A stretch of 64,000 nucleotides of DNA from Takakia lepidozioides. Its lineage: Eukaryota > Streptophyta > Takakiopsida > Takakiales > Takakiaceae. The stretch is from the NCBI GenBank assembly GCA_030704615.1, contig CM060731.1, forward strand, positions 4,526,001 through 4,590,000, in the 5' to 3' direction. This document shows, one piece after another, positions 23,503 through 35,480 of the stretch; position 1 is the first letter of the stretch; each line of letters opens with the position of its first letter. A program made the translations under genes and the position numbers. Under the pieces are notes generated by a model. It was not told the origin of the DNA and did not search any database. It saw only the letters and a program-made list of their open reading frames with translations.

Positions 23503-26436
23503 ATGAGGAGATTTTTCTTTGAGGTATCAAGAATCTTTGAGACAACATCGGCCAAAACTTGTGTTAAGACTTTTCAGTCACGGAGGATGGGAGGGTTGCT
23601 TCAGGGACAAATGGTCGTTGCTTATCAGGCTGGCAGCTGGGGTAGGACCTCCGCCTTTACCACAAGTTTTAGAAGTCGGCCAAAAGAAGGACTCAGCAAG
23701 ATGACGCCTGCCACTCGTGGGGATGTCAGGTCACTGTGTAAGAACGGGAAACATATAGAGGCGCTGCAGGTTCTGGATGAAAGGGGTGTTGATGTAGACT
23801 CCAATACTTATCTATTTCTTCTGAAAGGCTGCACAAACTTTAGAGCCCTGGAAGACGGAAGGCAGGTGCATTCTCACATAAGTCGAAGTGAGTACAAACA
23901 CAATATCTTGATATTCAACGCCCTTGTCAACATGTATGCCAAGTGCGGCAGCATTGTGGATGCGCGACGAGTGTTTGAAGAAATGCCTCAGCGAGATGTG
24001 TTCACTTGGACTATGATGATGACAGGATATGCCAAGCATGGGTGCGCCAAGGAGGCTTTCAAAATCTATGAGCGAATGCAGTGGGAAGGGGTAAAGCCTG
24101 ACAAGGTTACATTCATTTGTGTCCTCAATGCATGTGCCAGTCTAGAAATTCTGGAGAAGGGCAAGCAGGTGCATGCTGATATCGTCAAAGCTGGAATTGC
24201 GCCATACATTGTCTTGGAGAATGCCCTTGTCGACATGTATGCCAAGTGCAAGAGTGTAAAGGATGCGCGTCAAGTGTTTGACAAAATGGCAAAACGAGAT
24301 GTGATCTCATGGAATGCCATGATTGCAGGATATGCGCAGCAAGGACATAGTGTGGAGGCTCTCAATCTTTACAAGCAAATGCAGCGGGACGGGGTGTCCC
24401 CTGACAGGGTCACTCTCATTTGCACTCTCAATGCATGTGCTGGTCTTGGAGCCCTTGAAGAAGGCAAGCGGGTCCATGCTGACGCGATCAAAGATGGACT
24501 TGCATCCGATATTAATTTGGAAAATACTCTTATTGACATGTATGCCAAATGCGGAAGTGTGAAGGATGCGTTTCAAGTCTTTAATAAAATGTCCAAACGA
24601 GATGTCGTGTCCTGGACCTCGATGATTGCAGGATATGCTGAACATGGTCATGGTGAAGAGGCTCTCAAAATGTATGAGCAAATGGAACAGGAAAAGGTGA
24701 TGCCCAATGTGGTCACTTTCATATGCATTCTCAATGCGTGTGCCTGTGTAGGAGCTTTGGAAAACGGCAAGCGAGTCCATGTTGACGTTATCAAAGCTGG
24801 CACTTCATCATACATTGTTTTGGACAATTCCCTTGTCGACATGTATGCCAAATGTGGAAGCTTACAGGATGCGCATAAAGTTTTCGATTTAATGGCCAAA
24901 CGAGATGTGGTCTCATGGAACACAATCATCACTGGGTATGCTCAACAAGGGCATGGTAAAGAGGCTCTAGAAATGTATAGGAAAATGCAGTCAGAAGGTG
25001 TAAAGCCTGACAAGGTCACATTCATTATTGCTCTCAATGCATGTGCCAGCCTCGGAGCTTTGGAAATGGGCAAAGGGGTCCATGCCGACATTATCAAAGC
25101 TGGAATCGCGTCATACATTGTTTTGGAGACAACCCTTGTTGACATGTATGCCAAATGTGGCAGCCTAAAGGATGCACGTCTAGTGTTTGACGAAATGGCC
25201 AAACGAGATGTGGTACCATGGAATGCAATGATTGCAGGATATGCTCAGCACAGCCATGGTGAAGAGGCTCTTACAATCTATGAGCAAATGCATTTGGAAG
25301 GGGTAAAGCCGGACAAGATCACGTTCATTTGCATTCTTAGTGCATGTGCCAATCTTGGAGCTCTGGAAAGGGGCAAGCAGGTCCATGCTGACATTGTCAA
25401 AGCTGGAAGGATGTCATGTATTAGCTTGGAGAATACCCTCATGGACATGTATGCCAAATGCGGGAGAATGAATGAAGCCCGTCAAGTGTTTGACAATATG
25501 GTCAAACGAGATGTAGTCTCATGGAATGTGATGATCGCCGGAAGTGCTCAGAATGGGTGTGGTAAGGAGGCCCTCCAATTATTTGGACAAATGCAACAGG
25601 AAGGCTTGAAGCCAGACAGCGTCACTTTCATTTGTGTCATCTCTGTGTGTAGCCATGTGGGCCTGGTGGATGAAGGCCGTCACTACTTTGATTCCATGAG
25701 TCAATCTCATGGTCTCGTACCTACAGTGGAGCATTTTGGTTGCATGGTGGACCTACTTGGCCGTGCAGGGCGATTAGACATGGCAGAGGATTTGATCAAC
25801 AACATGCCCATTGAACCTAGTGCTTCGGTGTGGAGGTCCTTACTTGGTGCCTGCAGAATCCATGGTGATGTGGAGGTAGCAGAACGTGCTGCAATATCTA
25901 TCCTGAAGGTAGATCCACAGCATGCTGCAGCTTATGTGCTGCTATCAAACATCTATGCTGCCGCTGGCAGGTGGGACGATAAAGCGAAGTTGAGAAAACT
26001 GATGGATGACAGAGGTGTCAGAAAGCAGCCAGGGCGAAGTTGCATCGAGGTCAATAACCAAGTGCATGTTTTCTGTGTAGAAGATGATTCACATCCACAA
26101 ATTGGGGAAATCCATGCTGAGCTGAAGAGATTGTCTGGGCAGATGATGGGGGCTGGCTATGTGCCTGACACGCACTTTGTATTGCATGATGTGGACGACG
26201 AGCAAAAGGCATCTTTGCTTTGCCACCACAGTGAGAAGCTGGCCATTGCTTTTGGGCTCATCAGCACTGCCCCTGGGATTCCTATCTCCATCATTAAGAA
26301 TCTTCGGGTGTGCGGTGATTGCCACACCGCCACCAAGTTCATCTCAAAGCTTGTGGGGCGAGCAGTTTTTGTACGGGATGCCAGCCGCTTTCATCACTTC
26401 AAAGATGGAGCTTGTTCTTGTGGGGATTATTGGTGA
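23503..26436 (+). CDS. PPR protein, PLS class with E/E+ and DYW domains (organellar RNA editing factor)
   Basis: Single-exon gene of 977 residues, uninterrupted. The N-terminal 65 residues are rich in Ser, Arg and Thr, as in a transit peptide, so plastid or mitochondrial import is likely. From about residue 68 to 800 runs a long series of P, L and S repeats with the units [25 protein letters not shown] and [10 protein letters not shown]. The E/E+ region follows ([20 protein letters not shown]). The DYW domain is the last 134 residues: PG box GRSCIEV at 844, HSE zinc/active-site motif at 909-911, CGDCH at 937-941, ending CSCGDYW. All deaminase-type residues are present, so it should both bind a specific RNA site and catalyse C-to-U editing. 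The internal repeats are unusually alike, which suggests recent repeat amplification. The target site cannot be told without the repeat code. Confidence 0.95.
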   Translation: MRRFFFEVSRIFETTSAKTCVKTFQSRRMGGLLQGQMVVAYQAGSWGRTSAFTTSFRSRPKEGLSKMTPATRGDVRSLCKNGKHIEALQVLDERGVDVDSNTYLFLLKGCTNFRALEDGRQVHSHISRSEYKHNILIFNALVNMYAKCGSIVDARRVFEEMPQRDVFTWTMMMTGYAKHGCAKEAFKIYERMQWEGVKPDKVTFICVLNACASLEILEKGKQVHADIVKAGIAPYIVLENALVDMYAKCKSVKDARQVFDKMAKRDVISWNAMIAGYAQQGHSVEALNLYKQMQRDGVSPDRVTLICTLNACAGLGALEEGKRVHADAIKDGLASDINLENTLIDMYAKCGSVKDAFQVFNKMSKRDVVSWTSMIAGYAEHGHGEEALKMYEQMEQEKVMPNVVTFICILNACACVGALENGKRVHVDVIKAGTSSYIVLDNSLVDMYAKCGSLQDAHKVFDLMAKRDVVSWNTIITGYAQQGHGKEALEMYRKMQSEGVKPDKVTFIIALNACASLGALEMGKGVHADIIKAGIASYIVLETTLVDMYAKCGSLKDARLVFDEMAKRDVVPWNAMIAGYAQHSHGEEALTIYEQMHLEGVKPDKITFICILSACANLGALERGKQVHADIVKAGRMSCISLENTLMDMYAKCGRMNEARQVFDNMVKRDVVSWNVMIAGSAQNGCGKEALQLFGQMQQEGLKPDSVTFICVISVCSHVGLVDEGRHYFDSMSQSHGLVPTVEHFGCMVDLLGRAGRLDMAEDLINNMPIEPSASVWRSLLGACRIHGDVEVAERAAISILKVDPQHAAAYVLLSNIYAAAGRWDDKAKLRKLMDDRGVRKQPGRSCIEVNNQVHVFCVEDDSHPQIGEIHAELKRLSGQMMGAGYVPDTHFVLHDVDDEQKASLLCHHSEKLAIAFGLISTAPGIPISIIKNLRVCGDCHTATKFISKLVGRAVFVRDASRFHHFKDGACSCGDYW

Positions 26437-29400
26437 AACACGCAACCTCAGAAAGTGAGTGTGAGGTTATATTATTATTGTTCTGAGGAAGTAATGAGGA
26501 GGTTGTTGGAAGTAACAATTGGTGTCATTATAGTTGACAATCGGTACTACACTTTCTGTGTGCTGACACTCAAATTTCCATATGTCTATGGGAGCAGCAG
26601 GGAAGTCACTCAAAGGCAGCGGACTGCTGTTTTCCACGTATTGCAAGGACGCAGATGCATGAAGTTATTGGGGTTGGAAGTCACGCACTGGATGCCCACA
26701 CACATGGATTCAGGCTTCACACCCTCATTTGCAACTCACATTGTACTTCTCATTTCCCAATCTGAGACGTGTGTTGCGCCTTCGTAGCTCAATGAAGGAC
26801 CAAGAAAAGACTCGCCATCAGTCAATCTCTAAAGACGTGCGCCACTTTTTCAGCCTGTCCACCTTCAGAGAGCAATCAATGAACTTGGCTAAGATGACTG
26901 CGCGCACGCCTTTATACATGAGTGATGGACAAATTGAACTTTGCGTGGTGGCAGATGCAGCTTGGTTTCTTTGCAAGTTGTAAAACCAGCGCTGGCCAAT
27001 CAACTTGCTTTGATGGTCAGGTGACATTGTTAGACCTGAGTAACCATTTTGCCTGTGGTAAAACTATGGAGTTGAGAGCAGTATCCTGCTAACACTTTCC
27101 CCCCAGAAGGAACAGCTAACAAACCTGAAACAAATGCTTTGAGAAATCAGGAAACCAGAAATACGAATGAACTCCTTTGAGCGGAGAGTCCCTTAGCAGT
27201 GACGGTGGTGAGGAGACTGGTGGGTCCTGTGGCATCTCAGAAATCAGTTTCAGCAGATTTGCAGGAGGCGAGGAACAATTGGTCCATGCCAATTAGAGGA
27301 TGTACATTTGAATTGGACAAATGGACAAAATGCACCCAATTGCAGGGGTGTGGACTACAACTAACTGGCTTGTTTGAGCTTCTTGATAACTGCATGGCAT
27401 CTGGGAGATGGTATGATGAACAAATGTTGTAGAGTGGTGGGCCAGAGTCAAATAACCGTTTCTCTATTTCACTGGTATATTCACTGGCAAACACCTGTTC
27501 GCTTGAGGGATTTTCAATTCTTCAAAAGTTTGGGTCTCTTCACTTTTAATGTTCTCAAGCCCAGGAATAGGTCAGAAGTATTGGAGAGGGAGAAGGGAAA
27601 GATGTGGAGTTTCATTGGTTTACTGTGTGACCAGGCCATTGGAACCTGAAAAGTTGAAGGGGGCAGCATGGGAGGCATATTCATGCCTGGGTTCCCACAA
27701 AGGCTCATTCCACAATGGGGTTATGGGACAACAGGTGAGATCTTCACTGGTTCTGTTAGTTGAGTGGTTTGAGTAGGCTTCAAATCGTGTGTTAACTAAC
27801 ATATTTGAATGACAATTGGTCCTCATACACAGCTGTTCAGGTCAGGCTTTGACATGAAGACAGGCAAAAATCTGGGTAAGATGAATACTGAAGAAAACAA
27901 CCCACTTAGCCTTTGGCAGCATTGGGAACAAACATGCAAGCAAGGGGAGTGCAGAGTAAAGAGGTGGAGGATGGAAATAGACTACTTGGTGGACTGCCCT
28001 AGTCTAGTGATTTGAATGCAGCAGAATGTGGGACAGTGGAGATATAGGGAGAAGATTTGGTCAGTATCAATTCGCTTCCAGTAAGGAGACTCACCTTTTA
28101 CATGAAGTCGGTGCTGGCTGTCCAGATTTCGACCAAAAGGCCCTTTAACCCAGCATTCAGTGTGTTTCCAGAAATCACATCAGAGGTCAGAGCTGTGGAG
28201 AAGAGAAAAAAGATTCCCAGAGAGTTGGTGGGGGTAAGGCAAGATATGTGGATGAACTGAAATTTATGTGCGCACATAGGCAGACTGAAATCAGGGGTGG
28301 TAATGGCTTGTTGGATCGCAGAGATACTGAAGCAGAGACTCCCAAGTTCGATGAGATGGCTGTGTAACAAGGAGGCCGTTGCAGCACTGTTTGCAGTGCC
28401 TGCCATCATTTTGGCGATTTTCCCTCGGGTGAGCAAACGTTTTTGATGTGGAGGGTGGTACCTCATTACTTCCTACATGCATACTATTATTTTGGTAATT
28501 CTTGTGCTTTGAAAAGGAAAAGGAGGGCAGAAGTGAGGCACTTCCGAACTCCTGGTTGATCCTGAGAAAGTGTTTGAAAAAAGGTGGACATTTGTTAAAT
28601 TCAGGCGAGGAACCTCAAGTGGGGTTGCAGTTGTATGGGGAGTAGTACATTCTGAGAGTTGTGACAGAAAACTGGTGGTAGCCAGAAACTTGTTTAAATT
28701 CATTTGAGGGCCTTGGCAGACACATTGAAGCAACAGACTGGATTTTCTGTGCTAGTGAGGTAGGGTGGGAAGCATCACTTCCAAAATTTAGAGGAGCTGT
28801 TGACAGTGCTGCTGAGCTGTCCACTTAGAAGAAGTTAGGACTTCTAAAACCATTCGAATTACCTGGCAGCTGCTCGTTGGCCTTCCTGTTCTTTTCAAGT
28901 GGTTTGGTAGGTCTGAGATGCACTCTCTCCCCTTTCTCTCTCTCCCCATCTTCGTGTGGTGGAGGTAGCAAGGCGAGCACTATGCAGAAGGGGTGTCATT
29001 TCACCCCAAGTGCCCCTTGCACATTCCAACTGACAGTCAATACGTCACATTGCCCTTGTACGCTATGAACATACATGTTGAGTTGTATTGTGCAATACAA
29101 CTTGATGTTCAGTGCAGGATGCTGGGATATGAGATATTTCCTTGCATTTCATCATATATAAGGTTAACTCCTGTCGAAGCAAGTGTAATGCATGCTGTCA
29201 CCAAAGGACTAAGGTGGTCACCTTCTAACGGCCGTAACTGGCCCAAACCTCCACAAAGGGATTGAAAGTCTCTAGGTACTTGTACACTAGGTGAGTGGTT
29301 GACCAGCAACCCCCTTTTCGCAGTTGGGTTGGCTATAATTTGTGACATCCAACATGCAGTTATGTGGGCTTTGAACCCACGATTGTTTTCAAAGGCAGCT

Positions 29401-29714
29401 GTTGTCATCAGACATTGTAGTCTTTGGGGGGGGGGGGGGGTGAGATAATTAGTTCATCAAACAACGGATTTTGTTCATTTCTTGTATTTGTCTTGTCATG
29501 TTGGGACGAAACATTATCCATCCTGCACATTAGCCTTTACAACCCCAAGAAGCTTCAGGACAAACAGTCCCTCCCTTCTAAACACTCCGTTGGGGATGAT
29601 AATATCTAGGGAAAATGAATGTTCCTCCACCAAGAAACCAAGCTCCAGGCTTGCAAACACAAGAGTGACAAGAGCATGCAAACCCATGCATCGCACAGTT
29701 GCATAGGCCCCACT
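26437..29714. other. 3' flank of the PPR gene and intergenic DNA; no gene recognised
   Basis: More than 3 kb without a frame that resembles a protein family, in either strand. The first few hundred bases are likely the PPR 3' untranslated region. The only distinct feature I see is a 15-base G run at 29426-29440. Confidence 0.5.
29426..29440 (+). repeat. Homopolymer G tract (15 bases)
   Basis: Uninterrupted G run preceded by TCTTT. Confidence 0.9.
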
Positions 29715-30889
29715 GTAGGGAATTCCAGAAAGGCCTTGATGTGCAATGCATCGCAATTCACTTGATCACCCCCTAAAAGTGCGCAATTCAATTGAACTAA
29801 CCCTAATTTGCAATTCAATTGAATTGTCGGTGCACATGATTCAATTGAATCGCTAGTTGGCAATTCAATTGAATTGTAATCTATAATTTTTAACTTATTT
29901 CTGTATATAATATATATATGTATATATTTAATTATACATATATACATACACATGTATAAGCTAAAACTACATGTTGCCTGTCTATTCTTGCTGTCCGTCT
30001 CTCAATCCTTTGCCCGTGGTAAGGCATGAGCCCAAGATAAGCCTAAGGGAGAGCGAGAGAGGGAGAGAGAGAGAGAGAGGAAGTCACGAAGCGCTTGTAA
30101 AAGCGGGATTGTCTCTCTTTGTGGATGTTGGTGCCAATATATGGCTATGTACATATACCAAACATGATACCAATGTAAGAGTATCAACGTGTAAGAGTTT
30201 GATATAGAACACACATCCCAACTTCAACATGATACCTTTGTAAGCGTATCGAAATTTTTGATAATTCTCAAGATGAACATATTTTTTGTTTTCTTTGTCC
30301 TGGGCCAGATACTAGTGTTAGGGGACTACATGGTGATGGGGAAGCCTTTCATCAATTGTCAGGTTTGATTTTGTCTGTTTTTTTCGGAGTCAGCCATGTT
30401 TCTTTTGCCAGTGAATCAAAGGAAGCTGCTGATCTGTCTCCGTCTCTGGCTTTCCCTTGCTCGTTGAGGCTGAGGGTGGCTTCACAACTCCACAATTTCC
30501 TCAAGGGCACAAGAAAGAGGGCCAGCAAGAATAGACGGGCAACATGTATTTTTAGCTCATACTCTTATATGTGTATAAATATAATTTGAATATACATATG
30601 TACATATATATTATATATTATATACAAAAATAAGTTAAAAAATTATAGATTACAATTCAATTGAATTGTAGTCAGCAATTCAATTGAATTGCTTGAATTG
30701 CGAGTTGACAATTCAATTCAATTGTTGACTGCAATTCAATTGAATTACGAGTTGACAATTCAATTGAATTGCAAATTAGGGTTAGTTCAATTGAATTGCC
30801 CTTGCAATTCAATTGAATTGCGCACTTTTAAGGGGTGATCAAGGGAATTGCAATGCATTTCACATCAAGGCCTTTTTGGAATTCCCTAC
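29715..30889. mobile_element. Fold-back (long inverted repeat) element with CAATTCAATTGAATTG palindromes
   Basis: The ends are inverted copies starting GTAGGGAATTCCAGAAAGGC on the left and the matching inverse on the right, flanked on both sides by CCACT (29710-29714 and 30890-30894), a likely 5-bp target duplication. Arms remain recognisable to about 30025 and from about 30485, so most of the element could fold into one hairpin. Both arms contain repeated 16-bp perfect palindromes CAATTCAATTGAATTG, about ten in all, spaced roughly 20-30 bases apart. A GA run (about 30050-30080) and an AT-rich stretch lie inside. No coding capacity. Confidence 0.8.
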
Positions 30890-31176
30890 CCACTGTGCAA
30901 TGTACTTGGCCATTGGGCTAGGTGAGTTCCATCTGAAAGCAGGAACAACCAAGCCGTGTAAAGTGAATACTAAAAATAATGTTTAGTCCTTAATTGATGA
31001 GGTTTTCTCCTGCGTGCAGTCAGCCCAGAACAGAAACCGAAAATATACTACTACAATAGGCTTTTTTTGTCCGACCCGGGCCTCGGGCCCTCGTCTCTGG
31101 AGGTGGTATATGCCCTTTGCCTGTAGCCTAGACAGTGCCCCAATCTTGAGCATGTTGAGTGAAGAGCCCACTCTTA

Positions 31177-31203
31177 CCTCTCTCTCTCTCTCTCTCTCTC
31201 TCA
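31177..31203 (+). repeat. (CT)n microsatellite
   Basis: About 13 dinucleotide units. Confidence 0.9.
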
Positions 31204-33158
31204 AAGAAATTTGTCACCAACTCTGTTGACTGCATTTAGTAATATACTTCGTATCCTGAACTGTTTGACCTAAGCCATGAGCTGGCAAACATTTCGGTTC
31301 TTTTTCTCCTGCATTGATCTAACTTGTTTGGCAAGTAAGTTCCACTAGGTGTTAGGCACTCACAAGGAATGCAGTCACATGCAAGCATGATGGGCAGGTG
31401 CAGGGAGGGTGGAGGGAATAGCAGCTGGAGCAGGGCGGGGTGGTGCAACGCCCAAGGTTAGTAAAAGCCCGTATGGGGCCCAGAAACTTTGCCAATTATT
31501 TAATCATCTGGGTTATCCCACGCCAAATAAACAATCCCATTGTGTGGTCTAGTTATAAAGCACCTGCAGTGGGCCCCCACACTGGTTTTTTGGGGTCCTA
31601 ACTTGTTTTGTATTTTTTGGGGTAGAATGGGCATCATGGCCGGGAATGAATGTCTCCCTCATCCCGGTCACGTGGCAGACAATTTTCTGTTTTGTGGGTT
31701 TTTTCTTTCTTACAGAACAGGGGGATTTCTTATGCGGATTGTATTGGTAATGAGTTTGCAAACTTTTTACCGGAAACATGCATAAGTAGGTATGTTGTGC
31801 GCAGGGTGGGATTGGAAGCCGGGTTTTGTCCCGGATATGATGAATGTGGGGTGTGCATGATTCAACGAGTTGTTGCATCTTGAGTGTATCATCATTTCCG
31901 CTGCAATTCTGTCCTAGCCTTTGACCACTCGATGGGAGAAATCCCATCCCATCGCACTGACTTGCTGGCATATCGAACCCCATTCGCAACAATTTCTCTT
32001 AAACAAAAACAAACCGAAAACATCTCCTTTTTAGAACTTAAGATTGGTATGTTCTGTTTTTCTAAATTTTATGATATTATTTTGAAAATTATCCAGCACG
32101 ATTTAGATTTCAACCTTGTATTTGTTTTTATCAAATTGAGGATTATTACAACATATCATAACGTGGTGGGGGTGAAGGACGAGGAAAAAGTGAGTGGCAG
32201 GCTGATCATGCAGTGCAGACCAAATTGGCATTTATTACCTCAAATTTCACTGTTAGCGTGCACGCTACAACAAACACTTTACCACAAGTCACTGTTGCCC
32301 ACTTGTATATATATAATGATAATAATAATAGCTTACCCATAAAAAAGAAATTGACCACTGTGTTAATACACAACCACCAAGTTGGCGCGTACGAACCGTA
32401 AGAGGGGTGAGAGTTAAAAATACCACATTAGTTGAAGGCCTGACAGCCTCCATCCCACCGTTGGCTGACTAGCGACGGAGCGCCAGGATCCGAGGATGGT
32501 GAGCCCACGATTAGAGGACTTTGAGGGCATCATGTGGGGCCACGTGGACCCCCTTCCCGTTTTAGTGACTACCGATAGCCGCGTTAGTGAGGGCTTAGTT
32601 ACTAAAATGTACTGCCGGTTTAGTACTAAGTACACATAAATACGGTATGTTTTTATTCTATCATACATAATTGTTTATGGTATACGCAATCATGAGTGGG
32701 TTGTCTGAACGGGATCATGGGTTGCTTTCACGCTGCAAACCAATGATAGATATTAAATCTCATCCACTCCGTTCACAGAATTATTCATCTGTTTCCAGAA
32801 ATGCCGCCTTGTCTCGTCCGTCCCCCACCACGTTCATCTACGGGCTGCGAACGGATGGATGAAAAGAGCCAGTTAATGAAGGAACGTTGAGGTTGACTGG
32901 TTCTGCAGTAGCTGCCGTAAAATATGGGTATTAATTCCCGATTATTGCTTATTCCCTTCTTTTCCCCACGTACACACATGCAGAATCTTGTCCGTCGTAT
33001 GGAAAAAGATCCACGATCGGCTGACGAGAATTGGACGGCTCGATGCGCATGAAGTGAGATGTAAGCGAGGGTGTGGATTATTCCGAACGGATGCAAAAAC
33101 GACGTGCGCAGATAGAGAAGAGAGGGGATTGGAGGAGGGGCGCCTGCAGCCCTATACC

Positions 33159-33160
33159 AT

Positions 33161-33195
<35 letters not shown>
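33159..33195 (+). repeat. (AAT)n microsatellite with AATG variants
   Basis: Run of TAATAA units ending in two TGATAA variants. Confidence 0.9.
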
Positions 33196-33700
33196 GTCTG
33201 ACACACGTTATCTGCAACGGAGCCAGGGGTCGAGTAACTAGAGGTAAAAGAAACCGGGGCAGCAGGTAAGCGACACAGGACATAAGAGCGCGCGGAAACA
33301 TGCAGCACAGCACCTGAAGGTTCAAGGCGCTGCTGCCACCTTTCATCCATCCGTGTATTCATTCATCCGTCATCATCCAGGTAAACCGGGGGCCCGACGA
33401 GATGATTGTGGTATGATTTGATCACCGCCACACCTAGGTAGGTAGGTACTATACGTACGGTACCCGTATCCTGTACCCGGTATCCCTCGTACATTACAGC
33501 TACCGGTATACGTAGCGCCGGGTGCGCTCCAGGGGAATTTGAGGATGATGGGATGATTGATGGGGCCAAGGCAATTGCGTGCCGGGTTTAGCCGTAATTA
33601 TACGGGGAATGGCGATGGGAGAATTACGGCGAGACGAGTGAGGGTAAAGCGCCCGGCCAGGTAAAAGGGGCGTCAGGCGCGGGTAGATTCCGGGCCGGGC

Positions 33701-35480
33701 AGCGCACCACAGTGTCGTCTCTCTCGCTCGCTGCATGTTCTCGAACTGCGTCGCTACCTCCCGTCTTGCTTGTTGCTCGCGCCCTCGCTCGCTCGCTCTA
33801 GGTTTGTACCCGGGGCTCTGCTCTGCTGGTTCTCGTCCGCTGTGCTTTCTGTTCGTTTTCAAGTGGCACGCTCTCTCTCGCGCTCTGTGTGGTACCGTCA
33901 CATCGTTATCTCTTGTTGCAGCTGTCTCTTTCGGTGGCTGCTGTTGCTGCCGCCTTAGATTTCTGTTCTCGTGTCTGCTCTCACTAACATTGGGGGCCTT
34001 TTTTGGACTCCCGTTACAGAGTCTGTGTCTCGTCTGCCACTCTCGCATCTCGTCTGTCCCATCCACTTTGTAACTCAGCTTTTAGCGCAAGCTTCAGCTG
34101 CCGCTTCGACTCTCACTCTGTGTCATCGATGTAGTTCTAAGGTGGCTGCATCATAGTCTCGTTGTCATCTCTTTTTACGAGTGTCTGTCGCTCCTTCGCA
34201 GTCTTTCATTACTGTTTCTTGAGCACTCGGGGAAACCGAAACCCCTTCTGGCCGTGCTTGCACTTTCACGTCGTAGGGCTTTCACTTCCTGCTCGCAACT
34301 GTAATATTTTCGCCATTCTCTGTATCCGGATCCCTTCTCCTGTCCTTCTTAGCAAAGGCCCGAGTTTTTTTTTTCACTTTCCTTCGTTTGTTTCTTCTTC
34401 CGCTTCTCTGTTTTTTCGATGTACTCCAGTTTTGGGGTAGTAAACCACCTTATATGTCCGCTTCTTGGCCATTCCATGTGTCTTGTGCTCGTAGTAGGTT
34501 TTTGTAAGCGGGTTTGATGCGTGTCATCGCCAACACATATTTGTTCTATTTCAGGTTGTTAAAGCTCTTTCTCCGCCGTGGCTTGACGTAGTCTTTCGGT
34601 CTGTAACATTCGATTGAACCAGGGACAGAGGTAGGCCAGAGATATGGTGATGATTTTGAGAAGGTAGGAGAACCGGAAACCTGTTGAGGCGCCGCAGAGC
34701 AAGTTCGGTAAGAGCCTTAGCTGCTGCTTATGTGAAGCGTTCAACGCATGCACCGACTGTATTGCAGGCGCTTTTCTGGAATACCCTCCCTGGTGCATGA
34801 GGCTGGTGAAGTGCATGTGTACTCGAACAGTTTTCGGAATTGTTTTCTTAGGGATCGGACATCTGACCCAGGAGGAAGGGGACCATTATGGTGACCATTT
34901 TGTGATCGCCACGTTGCCGTTCGTGGAGATTGAAGGACCTATCTGTGTGATGTGTAAGCACTAACAGGGCCTATGGTTGTATCGTGTAAAGGAGAAAAGT
35001 TACCGTCTGTGGATTCTGGATTCTGGGTGAAGCCAAGGTCAAGCTTAGGTATGTTGTTGTCCTAAACTGCAGTCGAGTGACAAGGCTTACATGGTGCACT
35101 GGTAAACAGACCACTGAAAACTACTTGATGGGGGATGGAGACTGGGTCCAGTTGGAGTCTTCACAAGTGAAGATGTTTGGTTAGCTGCCTCTCCATTCCT
35201 TGAAGAAACCACCGGACTGTATTCCTGGGTTGTGATTGACTGTGGCTCCCCTTCAGAGGTGCGACAGAAAGAATGCCTTGACTGCTGTGGAGAGCCTAGT
35301 CGCCAATGGAAGAGGGATGATGTTTCCTTGTGTGGGAAGTCTCTCCAGGTCATCACGAGATTAGGTGGAAGTTCTGAGCACAAAGGCAAAGAGCTCGACA
35401 TGCGTCTGTAGTACTGGCCATGAAGAGCTGACTCCCGGCTGGGGCTGGTGTGAAGAGGCATATGCCATGTGCTGGGAATC
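33701..35480 (+). promoter_or_regulatory. Probable promoter and long 5' leader of the TIR1/AFB-like gene
   Basis: From about 33715 the plus strand becomes rich in C and T, with CTCGCTCGCTC and TCTCTCTCGC runs. This is typical of plant transcription start regions and 5' untranslated exons. The first credible start codon of the F-box protein is 35481, so the leader would be long and may contain an intron. No exact start site or splice pair can be assigned. Confidence 0.35.

Larger units (their letters stand above)
30890..33700. other. Intergenic DNA with microsatellites; no gene recognised
   Basis: About 2.8 kb with only short frames. A CT run lies at about 31177-31203 and an AAT run at about 33159-33195. 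I see no conserved protein segment. Confidence 0.5.

Noticed and set aside
24307-24780. 157-codon open frame on the minus strand inside the PPR gene
   Set aside because: It is antisense to an intact DYW protein and owes its length to the regular codon use of the repeats; no family resemblance.
33500-34066. 188-codon minus-strand frame rich in Arg and Gln
   Set aside because: It is the complement of a pyrimidine-rich plant leader region; composition alone explains the open frame.
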